Below, one piece after another: positions 11,111 to 22,776 of a stretch of 64,000 nucleotides of DNA. The notes below the pieces were generated by a model. The model made no database searches, was not told the origin of the DNA, and worked only from the letters and a program-made list of their open reading frames with translations. Every line of letters begins with the position of its first letter. Position 1 is the stretch's first letter. The DNA is taken from assembly GCA_030704615.1 (NCBI GenBank), contig CM060731.1, positions 84,548,756 through 84,612,755 of the forward strand. The letters run 5' to 3'. This stretch comes from Takakia lepidozioides (lineage: Eukaryota > Streptophyta > Takakiopsida > Takakiales > Takakiaceae). Both the position numbers and the translations under genes were made by a program.

Positions 11111-12855
11111 CGTCATGTGTACTTGGATGCATTGTTCCAAAATAACACAATTGCGGCCTGTCTTTATGAGCACAACTTGATTGTCAAACCGTTTTAACTA
11201 ACAGTCCTGGCACTTGTCAGTGCGAATGTTCATGTCTACACGAGAATATTGCAGGATGCACCCTTAGGAAAAATTGTCAGAAGATGTTATTTTCTCGCCG
11301 AAATGACCATCATTGTCATACATAAAGGATATGGAATCGGAGCTCCCACCTTCATGCATGTATCTTGAAACATTCTTCTCCACTTCAATGTGCGACTTCC
11401 AATCGTCGATGGCTTCCGCAGTTCCAATTAGGTGGTGCATGTGAGCCTTGGTCCGTCGCTATAGGGAACCTTGCACTTGCCAACTTCGTGCGGTGTTCGA
11501 TGGCTCCCAATTTGTACGCTATAGTTTGCTGTCCTCCGCAACTTGGGAGAGCCAGAATCCCAAACGAGGGAGGACTTTGCAGAGTGACTGAAACTTACCT
11601 TTGTTCCAAATTCAAGCTCAAACCGGGCACAGTTTACTTGGAAGAAGAAATGAAGGATGTTCCTGGATTGGTTGATGAGACCATTGTCGTGCTAGGTAAC
11701 GACGGAGGTTGCGGAATCGAGTGGCACATATCCCCATCAGACACCATCTGGTACCGCGCTGTGGGAATGCCCATTCCCTTTCCGAATCAATCGCTTCCTA
11801 CACCATCCACAAAGGAGTCGGGAAACCGACAGGTGGCCACTGCCATCAGAGAGGTATGCAACGATAATCATTCCCGACCTGGACCGTCAAGACCCTCCAT
11901 AGCTTCTCGTGTGGAGGTTTTTGATATTTCCGACGAGGAAGATGAGTGCATTGAGGTCCCCATGTCCTCCACATGGTCGTTCCAATCCGACATGGACGTC
12001 TCTTTAGGTGCAACGCATGTACCCCCGAGCATAACTCCATCCCGCTCCATTGTGCAGCTCCTACAACAACATCACCTCGATGGTTCTCGCTCCGAGCTGG
12101 CTGCTCTTGACTATGCCAAATTTCCTGTCAGGAAGGTAACGTATCTGCCTCCCGAAGTCGATGGTAATGTGATCTTCGAGTTTCCACCTGTTACTTTGTC
12201 AAACAAAGCCTCAGGGATGTTAACAGACATGGATCGAAAGCATGACAGACACCCCTGGTGTGTGACGAAGACCAGTAGCACAAAAATTGTTGATGGTGTT
12301 CGTGTACGATACGTCCTCTGTGCGGGGAAGCTGAGATGCCTCAATCCCGCTTGCTTCCACTTTCTTTCCAAAGGAGGGCGGAGAAACGAGACGGATTGGA
12401 CTGGCACAACCCATCATCCATTCATTGTCTCCAGCCAAGCTCTTGCGGGTACTTTCAAGTGCACACATTCCAAAGAACCACCGACGTGCATGTCCATGTG
12501 CAGAGCCAAGCAATATTACGTAATCCATTTGCTCCCGGACTTGACTAGAGCTTGCATACACGTTGGGGTCCACTGCCACCCCTTGGCGAGAGGCAACATG
12601 CGGGAGGTTGTGCAGGAAGCACACGACATCATAAAAGAGGAGGTGAAATTGAGCCCCAGAGCCAGACCAAAGCAGATTCAGCTGAAGGCAGCCCACAAGA
12701 TTGCTCTTGGCAAAATCATGTCTAAAGATGGTTCAGACCAAGTGCCCTTGAACAAAGAGGAGATGCTTGACATGTTGGAGTCCGTCTCGCAAGTTTGTAG
12801 TCCTAATGTGCGGAATCACATCGTATCTTGCAAGCAGGAGTTTGGCCGGGGGTCG

Positions 12856-13440
12856 TGTCGCGCACCTCACTTCGGTAAGCTCCCCCCTCAAGTCATAGTT
12901 ACTCGCTTGATGTGCGCGCCTAACTCCCAACCTGGCCGCTGGGCCAACTTGGAGCTTCGGCTGCTCACCGGGACATAACGGTCCCCCCCTGATCTCCCAA
13001 AAACCCCTCCAACGATTTAGAACCAGCGGAATTCCCTTTGGTAGTTGGCAGTCCGGAACAGCTCCCCACTCTTTGGTCGCTTTCCGGCTCGCTCGCTTAC
13101 TCACTAGCTTTTGGTCACCAACGGGCTTGCATCGTTCTCGGGGTTACTACTCCCTATATATACTTCTGTAGCTGTCCGCGGGGGTTTCACAAACAACCAT
13201 GCCATTTTATGGCGAACCACCACGAACACCCTCGACTCCCGGTGATGAGTCGCGGTGAGTCTTGGCCCACTCACCACGGCCCCTATGGACCGTGATGAGT
13301 CCCCAAGACTCCCCACGACTTCCACCACGAGGTCTCCGCCCCAGGGTGAGTCCTATGCCACCCCCACTAAGTCCCGCTAAGCTACCACCACCCCTTGTGG
13401 AGCCACCCCCACCGCAACCCGGTGTGGGGCTCCACCTAGT
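12856..13440 (-). repeat. Chromovirus LTR, left copy (3' LTR in element sense)
   Basis: It starts TGTCGCGCACCTCACTTCGG and matches the right LTR for about 480 bp, then continues with CCCACTAAGTCCCGCTAAG-like sequence. That continuation is also present in the relic LTR at 48262-48843. The right LTR therefore seems to have lost an internal segment. The inner boundary of this copy is not resolved; the end given is the limit of similarity to 48262-48843. On the minus strand, TATATATAGGGAG at about 13150-13165 is a plausible LTR TATA box. Confidence 0.75.
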
Positions 13441-14470
13441 GAGCGCCTCCGCCTCCTTGAGTGCTTTGGGCACTCAAGGGTGCTTCAGCCCCCCATACCT
13501 ATCGCTGCCCCTGCCCCCACCACAGGGGCAGCCCCTCTTGTGTCCCGACCCCCTGCCCTGAAGGCAAACACCCCTACCAACAGGGAGTCGATGTCCTCAT
13601 CGGCTTGTACATTTTGTGGAAACAAACATCCAAGTTGTGGCGTCCCACATCAAGGAGTTTGTTTCCGTACCATGGCGTCCCATGGCAAAGAACCAAACCC
13701 CACTTGACTCTACTCTCCACTAGCTAGTTTGGCCGACTTCCTCCAAGTCCCGGCCAAGGGTGGAGCCTCTCAAGCTCCTCCCAGTGCACTCTTCTTGGCC
13801 TACTTCAAGGCCAAGGAACGATCCTCCCCGAGGATCGAATCGCCTTACTGCAACAACATTGCTTGCGACTGCTCATGATGCCGTTTTTGGCATCACCTTG
13901 AGCAAGGGTTCACCTCGAACCCTCTTTGACTAGGAAGATAACCTTGAACCAACCGTGCGCCCCAATCACTACAATTGGGTCCGCCTTGGAATGCTGGCCT
14001 GAGGTACGGGAACACGCCAAGCCGCACTACGACTTCGTCCCGAGGCTACACGATTATAGTACGTGAACGGAAGCACGTAGCTTCCGCGTTAGCCCGCACT
14101 ACAAAGCAACCCCCTCGGTAGCGCAGTTATAGTATGCGCACACGCCAGGTGTGCACTAGCACGTGAACTCCTAAAGAAGGCGCAAGTTTTCCTTGCCCCT
14201 TTGGATGGAAGTCACCCGATTTCGGCACTGCGCAAACACACGATTAACCCAATTTACCTCTCCCACTTTTGTAAGCTAGCTTGCATTCTACACACTAGCC
14301 AACCACACCATGCATCACTATTCCAAACAAAATAGGACGCACAGCATTTGGAACCCATTTCCTTTATAACAAATTTTTGTACAATACAAGTTTTTGCAAT
14401 CGGATTCCTAAGCTAGCTAAGCTGGCTAAGCATGCATTTCCTCCCCCACGCTCCAAGGTTGATGTCCCCA
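13441..14470. other. Non-coding region between LTR and chromodomain gene
   Basis: About 1 kb contains no recognisable coding frame. It holds CCCCTGCCCCCACCACAGGGGCAG (a small inverted repeat near 13507-13530), pyrimidine-rich stretches and CTAAGCTAGCTAAGCTGG-like sequence. It is either the rest of a long LTR, of which the right copy is an internally deleted version, or 3' untranslated retrotransposon sequence. Confidence 0.5.
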
Positions 14471-15693
14471 TCAACGCTTCTTCCGTTTTTGAGGTCGCCC
14501 TTCGAAAACTGCAACCGCCTCGGATGCGTTTTCCATTTCTGAGGCACGCACCCAAGATGCCTCCACATGATGATAGCCCTTCCATTTGACGAGATACTCC
14601 GTTTCTTGGTTCTTGAACCTCCTCGACTTAAGTACTCTCTCCACCTCATACTCAGGTTCATTTTCATGATCCAACAGCACAGGTGGCAGACGCAACACTT
14701 GATGCCGATTCGGACGCGCTTCATCTTTGAAGTAAGGCTTCAAAAGGGAGACGTGGAATACTGGATGCACCTTGATGTTTGCCGGCAGCTCCAATTCATA
14801 CACATCCTCATTCATAACCTTCCGGATGCGAAAGGGTCCCGCATATGGAGGTACGAACTTTGGACTCACTTCCGGAGGTAGTCGGAAATTCTTGATGTTC
14901 AACCAGACCTCCGTGCCTGCCTCAAACTTCACTTCCCTCCGCTTCCGATTCGCTTGCCTTTCATACCGTTTCCTAGCTTTGGCAATGTTGTACTTTGCGA
15001 GCTTCAACAAACGTTCGCGTTCTTCCAGTACCGCCGCTACTGCCGGTTCCTCAACGTCCTGGGCGGCCCAACTTGTCGGCACCAGAGGTGCTTTTCCATA
15101 GACCAATACGAAAGGGGAAACTCCCATTGCGGAGTGTTCTGTGTTATGATAACAGAACTCTGCCGCGTCTAAGTGTTCCACCCAGTCTGTTTGGTCTGCC
15201 GACACGTAATTCCGCAAGATCTGCTTCACTACGGAATTCACTCTTTCCGTTGGCCGTCGGTCGTAGGTCGGAAGGCGGTGCTCATCTTCAGCCTCTTCCC
15301 CATCTTTTTCCAAAGTGCCCTCCAAAATTTACTCGTAAACTTTGGATCGCGGTCCGAGACAATATCCTTCGGGACTCCATGATGCTTTAAGACGTGGGCG
15401 AAGTAAAGTCGCCTTGTTTCTTGTGTCGTTGCCGTCTCCTTGGTGGGGATGAAATGGCCCATTTTACTGAACCTATCCACCACCACCATGATTGCATCGA
15501 ATCCTTTTGACAGCGGCATAGCAGTCATGAAATCCATTGAGACGCTTTCCCAAGTCCCCTCTGGAATCGGCAAGGGTTGTAACAGCCCCGCTTGCTTTTT
15601 GTACTCGCTCCGGTTTTGTTGGCATGTGGTGCATGTCTTGACATACTCCTCTGCCTCCTCCCTCAGTTTGGGCCAGAAATACTCTTTCTTCAA
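14471..15693 (-). pseudogene. Chromovirus integrase and chromodomain
   Basis: Two overlapping frames are read on the minus strand. 15693-15238 has KKEYFWPKL, CTTCQQNRSEYKK (second half of the HHCC zinc site), DFMTAMPL-KGFDAIMVVVDRFSKM and VSDRDPKFTSKFW, giving the first two Asp of the D,D-35-E integrase core. A one-base shift near 15245 moves the frame to 15325-14471, where PTERVNSV supplies the catalytic Glu region. The rest is integrase C-terminus (PYAGPFRI, VHPVFHVSLLK) and then a chromodomain, EYEVERVLKSR, EYLVKWKGY and ASWVRASEM. Chromodomains guide integration toward modified chromatin in this clade. The frameshift disables the polyprotein. Confidence 0.85.
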
Positions 15694-17434
15694 GAGTGCC
15701 GCAGTGCGCTTGGCTCCGCCGTGGCCCGCAAGCGGAGGTCTGACAGCGGCCCCGTGATCTTGGCGAAATTTCTCACATACTTCCGGTAGTAGGAGGCGAG
15801 TCCTCGGAAGGATCGCACTCCCGGGACCGAAGTCGGAGGCTCCCAGTCCAAGATTGCCCTCACCTTCCTGTCATCCATTCTGATCCCATCCTATGTAATC
15901 ACATGCCCCAGGAACTCCACTTTTGTGACCCCGAATTCGCACTTTGAAGCTTTGGCATACAGCTTCCCTTCCCGCAATTTCTGGAACACCCTTTTGAGGT
16001 GCTCCAGGTGCTCCTCCTTTGTTTTCGAATACACCAAGATGTCGTCGATGTACACCATCACAAAGTCATCCAACCACTCCTGGAAAAGGCTGTTCATCAA
16101 CGTGCTAAAGGTCGCGGGAGCGTTGGTGAGTCCAAAAGGCATCACCAAGAACTCATATGAACCATACATTGTCCTGCACGCGGTCTTCTCCTCATCTCCT
16201 TCCGCCACTCGAATTTGATGATAGCCGGAGCGCAGATCGATCTGGCTGAAATACTTCGCTCCTGCCAACCGATCGAAAAGGTCGTCGATCCTTGGCAAAG
16301 GGTACCGGTTTTTTATAGTCACCTTATTCAAAGCCCTGTAATCGACACACATCCGCAGCGTCCCATCCTTCTTGTCTGCGAATAGCACCGGGGCTCCGTA
16401 AGGTGACTTACTTCGCCGGATGTACCCCTTTGACATTAGATCTTTGAGCTGAGTCTTCAGCTCGACCAACTCTCTGTGGCTCAACCAGTAGGGCGCCTTG
16501 GCAGGCGGTTCCGATCCCGGTATCACCTCAATCTTGTGGTCAACTCCTCTTCGCGGGGCAAGCCGCTTGGTAAATCCTCCGGCATCACATCCTGGTATTT
16601 CTCCAAAATCCCCTTGATCCAATCTGGGCTCGGCTCCCCATCGCCTTCTCCCTTCAGTTTTCTAATATAGAGCAAAAACTGGGGCTCGTGTGCCTCCTCC
16701 ACGGCCCACTCCCTTGCTGACATGAGGTTTATTCGCCCTCCCACGGGTTTGGGCGTTTCTGACACTTGTAAGACCTCGCCACCATTCCCACATGGCAGCG
16801 TGACTACTCTCTTGCGGCCATCTATGACCGCTCCGGATTTGCTCAAAAAGGTCACCCCCAAAATGAGATCCACTCCATCGATCTCGCAGATGGTGAAGTA
16901 CTCACGTCCCTCCCAACTCCCCAGTTGAAGAGGAACATCAAACGCCAACCTTGTCGCCAATTGCGGTTCTCTTTTGGCAGAACGCACCTCAATAGAGGCC
17001 CCCACGTCACTTGTCGGGAGTCCCAGCTTTTGTGTTGTTGCCGGTGTTATGAAGGAGTGCGACGCTCCTGTGTCCCACCACAATGACACGTTAGTTCCAG
17101 ATATTATCCCATCCACGAACAATAACTGACTCCCTTTACGTAAGGCGCCAGTTTCCTGATACAACTCACAAGAAAATTTGCCTACCTTGCAAGTCCTGAC
17201 GACCACCGCTTCCACCAAGCGACTGATGGTATCTTCCGACAGCTCTGTGGTTGCCCGAGTCATGTTCAATTGCCGGGGCTTCGTGCACTTTTTGGCCATG
17301 TGCCCGGGCTCCCCGCAATTGAAACACACTCCATCAAAGGTCGCCTTCTGTCCGCCATAAGCCGCTCCACCCCTTTTCCTTTCGAAGCACCGGGTGCCGC
17401 CTTGACTTGTGAAGGCCCTCCCTTTGATTTCCAC
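15690..17434 (-). pseudogene. Chromovirus zinc knuckle, protease and reverse transcriptase (RNase H deleted)
   Basis: Minus-strand order is a CCHC knuckle CFNCGEPGHMAKKC (about 17330-17285), aspartic protease WWDTGASHSFI (about 17080-17050), and reverse transcriptase. The RT shows [65 protein letters not shown] (about 16055-16030) and FLGHVIT, then a stop at 15891 with continuation SFRGLASYYRKYVRNF to about 15745. The sequence then jumps from ITGPLSDL straight to integrase KKEYFWPK. The whole RNase H domain and the first half of the integrase zinc site are missing at about 15690-15745, a deletion that makes this copy defective. Confidence 0.85.
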
Positions 17435-18406
17435 GTGCCATTGTCGTCGCGTGGCCTATCCCACTTCTTTTCCGGTCGGAAGGAATCACCTTCCTGCCGG
17501 GTCTTCTTGTGGTTCAGCTCCGTACGGCCTTGTCTTTCACCCTTAGGGACATCCGAGAAACATTCAGCCCTCTCAATTGCCTCGTTCAAAGTCTTAGTGG
17601 CTTCTCCTCCAACTTCCGCCTGGCCCATGGGGCCAGTCCCGCCACAAAGTTGAAGACCATTTCTGGTTCTGCCATGTCCGCGACTTCGAGCAACAGCACA
17701 TTGAAAGCCTGGACATATCCCCGAATGTCATCTGTTTGCTTCAAATTCCTCATCTTGTCCCGGCGAGCCAGGACGCGTTGAGGGGCACAAACTGCCTCTT
17801 CATCAATTCCTTGAACCCACTCCAGTTCAAGGTTTCCGGGCTTGGACCTCGGTCGTGAAGGCGTTTCTGCCACCATTGTTGAGCATAACCCCTCAAATAG
17901 GTGGGAGCCACTTCCACCCGATCCTCGTCACTCAACTTGGCCGCTCGGAAGTACTGCTCCAGCTCCAAGAGCCAGGTGTTGAGTGCCTTCCGATTTCGGA
18001 CACCCTCAAAGGTGCCGGGTTCCTTTGGCTTCACCTTAAACTTTGCCTTAGTGGAAGTGGTATTAGCCGCCTTCAACACGTCTTTCAACGTCCCGCCAAA
18101 TTGCTCCAACAACCCTTCCCAAAAGGCTGCCGGCATGGGAGGCATCTGTTGGTCGGTCGGAGCTCTCAAGGATTCCTCAGGCTCCGACTCCTCAGATTCG
18201 TCCCGCTCTTGAGCGGCCTCGTTTTTGGAAACATGCATTGCTTCCTCAAACGGCCGCCTCGGTGACACGTCGCCCCCATCGGGCTCACCGGGATCATCAT
18301 CTTTTGGGCCGTTCCGCTTTCGTTTTGGCTTGCCCGACCCCATGATGAGGCCAATCCCAAGGACGATCGCAAACTGAACTCTAAGCTCTGATACCAAGTG
18401 TCGCAC
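17266..18406 (-). pseudogene. Chromovirus gag
   Basis: Frames at 18406-17750, 17876-17586 and 17628-17266 on the minus strand together form a gypsy gag protein. Near 17850-18000 it carries retrotransposon-gag features: AQQWWQKRLHDRG, WSGFKELMKRQFVP and then RRDKMRNLKQTDDIRGYVQAF. It ends in a basic linker before the zinc knuckle. The three frames show at least two frameshifts. It starts just inside the primer-binding site, as expected for the first gene. Gag would form the virus-like particle. Confidence 0.75.
18385..18396 (-). other. Primer-binding site for initiator tRNA-Met
   Basis: GCTCTGATACCA on the plus strand is TGGTATCAGAGC in element sense, the standard plant retrotransposon primer-binding site for initiator Met tRNA. 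It lies 2 nt from the start of the 5' LTR (18399), fixing both the LTR edge and the element orientation. Confidence 0.93.
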
Positions 18407-18903
18407 ACCTCACTTCGGTAAGCTCCCCCCTCAAGTCATAGTTACTCGCTTGATGTGCGCGCCTAACTCCCAACCTGGCCACCGGGCCAACTTGGAGCTT
18501 CGGCTGCTCACCGGGACATAACGGTCCCCCCCTGATCCCAAAAAACCCTCCAACGATCTAGAACCAGCGGAATTCCCTTTGGTAGTTGGCAGTCCGGAAC
18601 AGCTCCCCACTCTTTGGTCGCTTTCCGGCTCGCTCGCTTACTCACTAGCTTTTGGTCACCAACGGGCTTGCACCGTTCTCGGGGTTACTACTCCCTATAT
18701 ATATACTTCTGTAGCTGTCTGCGGGGGTTTCACAAACAACCATGCCATTTTATGGCGAACCACCACGAACACCCTCGACTCCCGGTGATGAGTCGCGGTG
18801 AGTCTTGGCCCACTCACCACGGCCCCTATGGACCGTGATGAGTCCCAAGACTCCCCACGACTTCCACCACGAGGTCTCCGCCTCAAGGCAAAGGGCCGCG
18901 ACA
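18399..18903 (-). repeat. Chromovirus LTR, right copy (5' LTR in element sense)
   Basis: Bounded by TGTCGC and CGCGACA and followed by the GGTCG duplication. It is about 505 bp and very similar to the left copy up to GAGGTCTCCGCC (about 18883), then jumps to a short end, consistent with an internal deletion of LTR sequence. It carries the same minus-strand TATATATA box at about 18703-18712. Confidence 0.85.
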
Positions 18904-21060
18904 GGTCGGACATGCACTCAATCCTGGAGGTGAAACAAAGGACTGGATATGACTACATCCAAGGTAGCAGGTTTCCAGGGCAAGGCAGCAAATCCGACCG
19001 TTGTTACATTTTTTAAATGTCAACGTGTGGGCCTGGGAGTGGAATCGACCTGGTCACTTGCAAGACAACTGGAAACTTGTCGAATGCTTGGGTGATATTT
19101 GACCACATCAAGCGAATTACAAACCATCAGTGGATGACCATGGGTGCGCATGTTTATGACTATCACTCCAAGAGGCTCATGACGATTGCAATCTGCGAGA
19201 TGAAAGGGGAGGACACACAGTCGGAGATGCATCTGTGGGAGGGCATAAACGAGCAGATGGCAAGGGCAGGTTTGCCAAAGCCCAATTTCAGGGGATTCAT
19301 GGTAGATAACGCTCAGGCTAACTGGGTAGCGGTGCGGCATGTGTATGGTGAGGACCCCAATGTTCCAATGGAGGGGAAAGAGAGATCCTGTGGATTCCAT
19401 TGGATGCAGAGTCTATCTCACTACACTACCAAATTTGTTGCTAGCTCATTCCAAGCTGAACACTGTGTCATTTGTACGACGTGGAATGATGCACCCACAT
19501 TTGATGACGCGGAGGTTAAGTTTGCTATCATTGAGGCTTGGTGGAACATGTCAGGTGCAGTGGAGACAACCAATCTGGGAGCCTTGCACAGCTGGTTGAG
19601 GTGGTGGCATTTCCGGTATCGACAGTTCGGACAGTACATGCGGGAGGTATGATGCCAGAGTTTTGCTGCAATTGTCGTTCTACTACGGACCTTTCCATTT
19701 TTCCCTCACCATTGTTTCTGTCCTTGTAGAGCGGTGCCTGGATTCCGACACGGACATGCCAAACACAAATATGGCAGAATCAGTCCACTCCTCCTGGCGA
19801 GCGTCTTCTGCCGCACATCTGGTGGACGTAGTGATGGCCACAATTGAGGCCATCGACAGAGCAATCATGTAGCAAGCCAGGTACTACAAGTTTCTGAGCG
19901 GAAAACAATGGGGCTTTGGGCCGGACATGGAGGAATTGTTGGTACGAATAGCTTCGAGGTCGAAGAATCCACTGAAATGGTGACAACATTGTGAGAGAAG
20001 ATCAAAGGGACGCCTCTGCACCGCAGAGGTGAACACCTAGACAGCACCTAGAGGTCTCGTCATGTTTGTGTCTTCCAGCAGTGGAAGCCCAAGAGTTTCC
20101 AGATCGCCATCGCCTTCAAGCAGGGATTCCGTGCGAGAAATTCTCACCGCTCGCCTACCCCAAATTCCGCCCGCTGTTATGCAGTATGGCCAAGCCATTG
20201 TGGAGACGACTGTGTCTATATCATAGTGGAGAATTGCTCGCACAAGGCCGGCGTTTTGAGGCAGGTGTTCTGCAATTCGCAAAGTGTTCCGCAAAGTTTG
20301 TGGAGGCGACAACGACCTAATTCTGGTTCTGCAGGTAATGACTTGCGTGTACGGAAAGCCCAAATACGGCATACAAACAATGCCAGAGGCTCCCCCGGTG
20401 TGGCCGGTGGAACCAGGATGCGATCTGAGTTAGGTTGAGGCCGATGCCCTTATTGCCGCAAGATTTCGGATGGTGCAGCGCACTGACATCCCCGAACAAC
20501 CATTTCCGCTTCCACAGCCTCCACCACTGAGCCCTGTGAGAGCAAGAACAATGGGACGCGACAACTCTAAGCATCCTACACACCGTTGGGGGAAACCGAA
20601 GAGGCGACGACCTCCCTCAAAAGTGAACGAGACAAGGATGGGAAATGCACTTCGGATGAACTATACAATCCAGAGCTCAACAGAAGTGCCCCACCCGGCT
20701 TCGGGCGTGTGTATCAGATGGCCACGGTAGGCTCAGCTGTCCGCAATGAGGTGTACACCATCACCATTTCAGAATTACCCACTTGCAATTGCACCGACTT
20801 CCAGATCATGGCGAAGAAGGGGGCATCATACTGCCCTTGCAAGCATATATACTACGTGTACCTAAAGAGACTCCGGTGTAATTCCACAACTCATCACTTC
20901 ATACATGCACCAAGGTTGAGCCCCCAAGAGGTGTACACTCTTCTGAATATGGATCCAGGGGACCAGTGAGCTTGGCTTGCGGGCCACAACACAATGTTAC
21001 GCCCATCCTTCCCGGAGTTTCAGTTATAGTAGAACTGTACTGCTGCCACTACAAACAAAT

Positions 21061-21625
21061 GGGGGGGGGGGGGGGGGGGGGTTTGCGATGCCAGCCGCGC
21101 CCCCACGCCCCGCGTGGCGCCGAGCGTGTGACGCAACCCCGCGGAGCGTGTTTGCGACGCTGGGCCGTCGCACCCAAACCCCGCGGGCCGCCACCTGGCG
21201 GCGACGCCTGGCCGTCGCACGGAGTAATGAAGGGCAAATGGCAGCCCTTCCGTGCGACGCCCAAGCGTCGCCCCCAGCAAAGGGCAGAAGGCAGCCCTTT
21301 CGGGCAATGGCCGCTCGTCGCACGCCGGAAAAAAAAAAACCTTCTTTCATCGCAGCCCTTTCTTGCGACGCCAGGCCGTCGCATGGTGGCATGAAGGGCA
21401 AAAGGCCCCTGCGACGGCCGGGCGTCGCAAACTGCCCGGCTGCCCTATTCTTGCAAAAAAAAAAAAAAAACGGGTCACATTGTGCGACCCCCGGCCTCAT
21501 AAATCCATTCAAAAAAACAGGTCGCAAATGGCGACGGTTGGCCGTCGCCGTTTGCGACCCCCGGCCTAAAAACCGCGTCGCAAGTGGCGACGCGTGGGGG
21601 TCGCAGGCAGCGACGGCACGGCTTT
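21061..21625. repeat. CACTA-A left subterminal repeat region
   Basis: After a long G-tract (21061-21080) there are about fifteen copies of GCGACG or CGTCGC words, often as palindromes such as TGCGACGGCCGGGCGTCGCA, with AAAAA interruptions. Short arrays of inverted subterminal motifs bound by the element protein are typical of CACTA ends. The block is followed by TTTAGGTCTAGGGCCTTTGG, homologous to 42800-42910 in inverted orientation. Confidence 0.75.
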
Positions 21626-21859
21626 CTAGGTTTAGGTCTAGGGCCTTTGGGGGTTCTTAGTTTTTTTTTTTTTTTTTTTATGGTACAGGGGTAGGGTGTT
21701 TGTTTTTCTTTATGGTTTAGTTTGTTGTTGTGGATCTTCTTGTAGATTGTGACATTCATTTTGATAATTCTCTTGATACCACATCTGTATGTGTTGCTCC
21801 AACATATTCATTGCCTCTGCCTTCTTTCTTGAAGACTACCAGCCACAACCATATTTGAT

Positions 21860-21989
21860 GAATCATAGAAATAAACTACAATATGCATGTACATGTACAA
21901 TCAATTGAAAGGATGGGTCCAGTTCAGTGCGAGAATTGTTATGTAGCTTTGATTTTGTGTCTAATCAACTTGAACATCATCATCCGGAG
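21860..21989 (-). other. 3' end of the CACTA-A gene, cut off by el2
   Basis: Read on the minus strand, this matches 58240-58375 of CACTA-B: the final codons for DDDV and the 3' untranslated region with TACATGTACAATT and ATAGAAATAAACTAC. The upstream codons lie 13.6 kb away at 35590. One TSD copy joins them without loss, which proves the insertion order. Confidence 0.85.
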
Positions 21990-22050
21990 GGGGGCTGTTA
22001 TTTCATGAGCGGCATGAGCATGAGCGGGAAAAAAAAAACATGAGCGGGCC
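21990..22050. repeat. el2 left terminal inverted repeat
   Basis: GGGGGCTGTTATTTCATGAGC is followed by GGCATGAGCATGAGCGGG and CATGAGCGGG. The tip is the inverse of the 35540-35580 sequence with a few mismatches. Just inside, two direct copies of CACGGAAATAGGGT occur at 22071-22105. Confidence 0.8.
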
Positions 22051-22206
22051 GAATTGTATCCACGGAAATAGGGTTAGGAGGCACGGAAATAGGGTCATGT
22101 GGACTCGTCATAGCAATGAAATGCAACATTTTACTGCAAATTTGGTGGCAAGCCACGTCTATACAATTGTGTCCTAACTGTCATAGCAGGAATGGGAACT
22201 ACTCTC

Positions 22207-22656
22207 CTACACCTTCCGAGGAACTTGGCCCTCCTTCTTCCTCATCCCCCTCATCCCCCCATCCTCCGAGCTCTGTGATGCATCGGTTGCAGTATGCCTC
22301 TCAAAAATGCCGTCCTCTCCTTGGGGGACTGTCCACCTCACCTCCTGGGAATCTTCTGCCTCTTCTCCCCCACTTTCCTCAGCAGAATCCAACACAAATC
22401 TACGAGCCCGACGGGCTCTAATAGCTGCTGCCTCCTCCCTCATCTTCATTTTCTTGAGGCTTGCCTCGTCTAAAATCTGCTGTACACGACTAGGTTCGGA
22501 ACACCTCCTAATGGACACCGAAGCAAGCCGGGCAGCATAATAGGAAGGATGTAGTCCCTTGCTGGACTAGGCATGAAATGCCCCCTGGCAAAAAAAAACA
22601 CGTTCCTCCTGCCCATGAACTCCGGTGTAGACGTCCCTCCTGCTGTACTTGGCATC
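22207..22656 (-). pseudogene. C-terminal exon of the el2 methyltransferase-like gene
   Basis: After a GTGAGT donor at 22776 and an acceptor at 22657, the exon reads MPSTAGGTSTPEF, ARDYILP and then, one frame over, YYAARLASVSIRRC, QQILDEASLKKMKMREEAAA and an acidic tail (DSAEESGGEEAEDSQEV). YILP-YA parallels SYVLPDYAEAIA in el1, so a frameshift near 22540 is specific to el2. The coiled, charged tail suggests a protein contact region; no known domain was seen. Confidence 0.55.
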
Positions 22657-22776
22657 CTACAGTAAGAACAAATCCACTTCAAGAATGTCAATACCACCAG
22701 AAGCAGAAAGGGTAATAAGAAAGCGAAGGGAGGTGCCTCACAAAATCTGGAGGCAACTTACAATGCGACCACTCAC

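Larger units (their letters stand above)
12856..18903 (-). mobile_element. Ty3/gypsy chromovirus inserted in the el1 transposase
   Basis: The element runs TGTCGCG...CGCGACA and is flanked by the 5-bp target duplication GGTCG (12851-12855 and 18904-18908). Genes lie on the minus strand: gag, protease, reverse transcriptase, integrase and chromodomain. The primer-binding site sits 2 nt inside the right-hand LTR (the 5' LTR in element sense). Excising the element with one GGTCG copy rejoins the transposase codons for GRGSDMHSILEV, matching el2 exactly, so insertion was clean. The element lacks RNase H and carries frameshifts, so it is not autonomous. Confidence 0.92.
11500..20969 (+). pseudogene. 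el1 MULE transposase (MuDR-like, SWIM zinc finger), split by a chromovirus
   Basis: This is a Mutator-like DDE transposase. The ATG at 11500 is chosen because its context (MAPN...CCPPQ) aligns with the el2 start. Order: N-terminal domain with CRV-ETYLCSKFKLKPG; a Cys/His-rich region around CLNPACFHF and HVGVHCHP; then, after the chromovirus, HSILEV; the catalytic core with GFMVDNAQANW (an Asp of the DDE triad) and CGFHWMQSL; an intron at 19647-19731; CLDSDTDMPNTNMAESVHSSW; and a C-terminal SWIM finger CNCTDF...CPCKH (about 20785-20850). The chromovirus interrupts codons after NVRNHIVSCKQEFGRGS. Damage includes a TAA for Lys at about 19014, a TAG for Gln at about 19869 and a TGA soon after. 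It is non-functional. Confidence 0.85.

Noticed and set aside
13435-13700. Plus-strand proline-rich frames near the chromovirus LTR
   Set aside because: They lie in non-coding retrotransposon sequence opposite to its genes and contain only low-complexity Pro/Ser runs.
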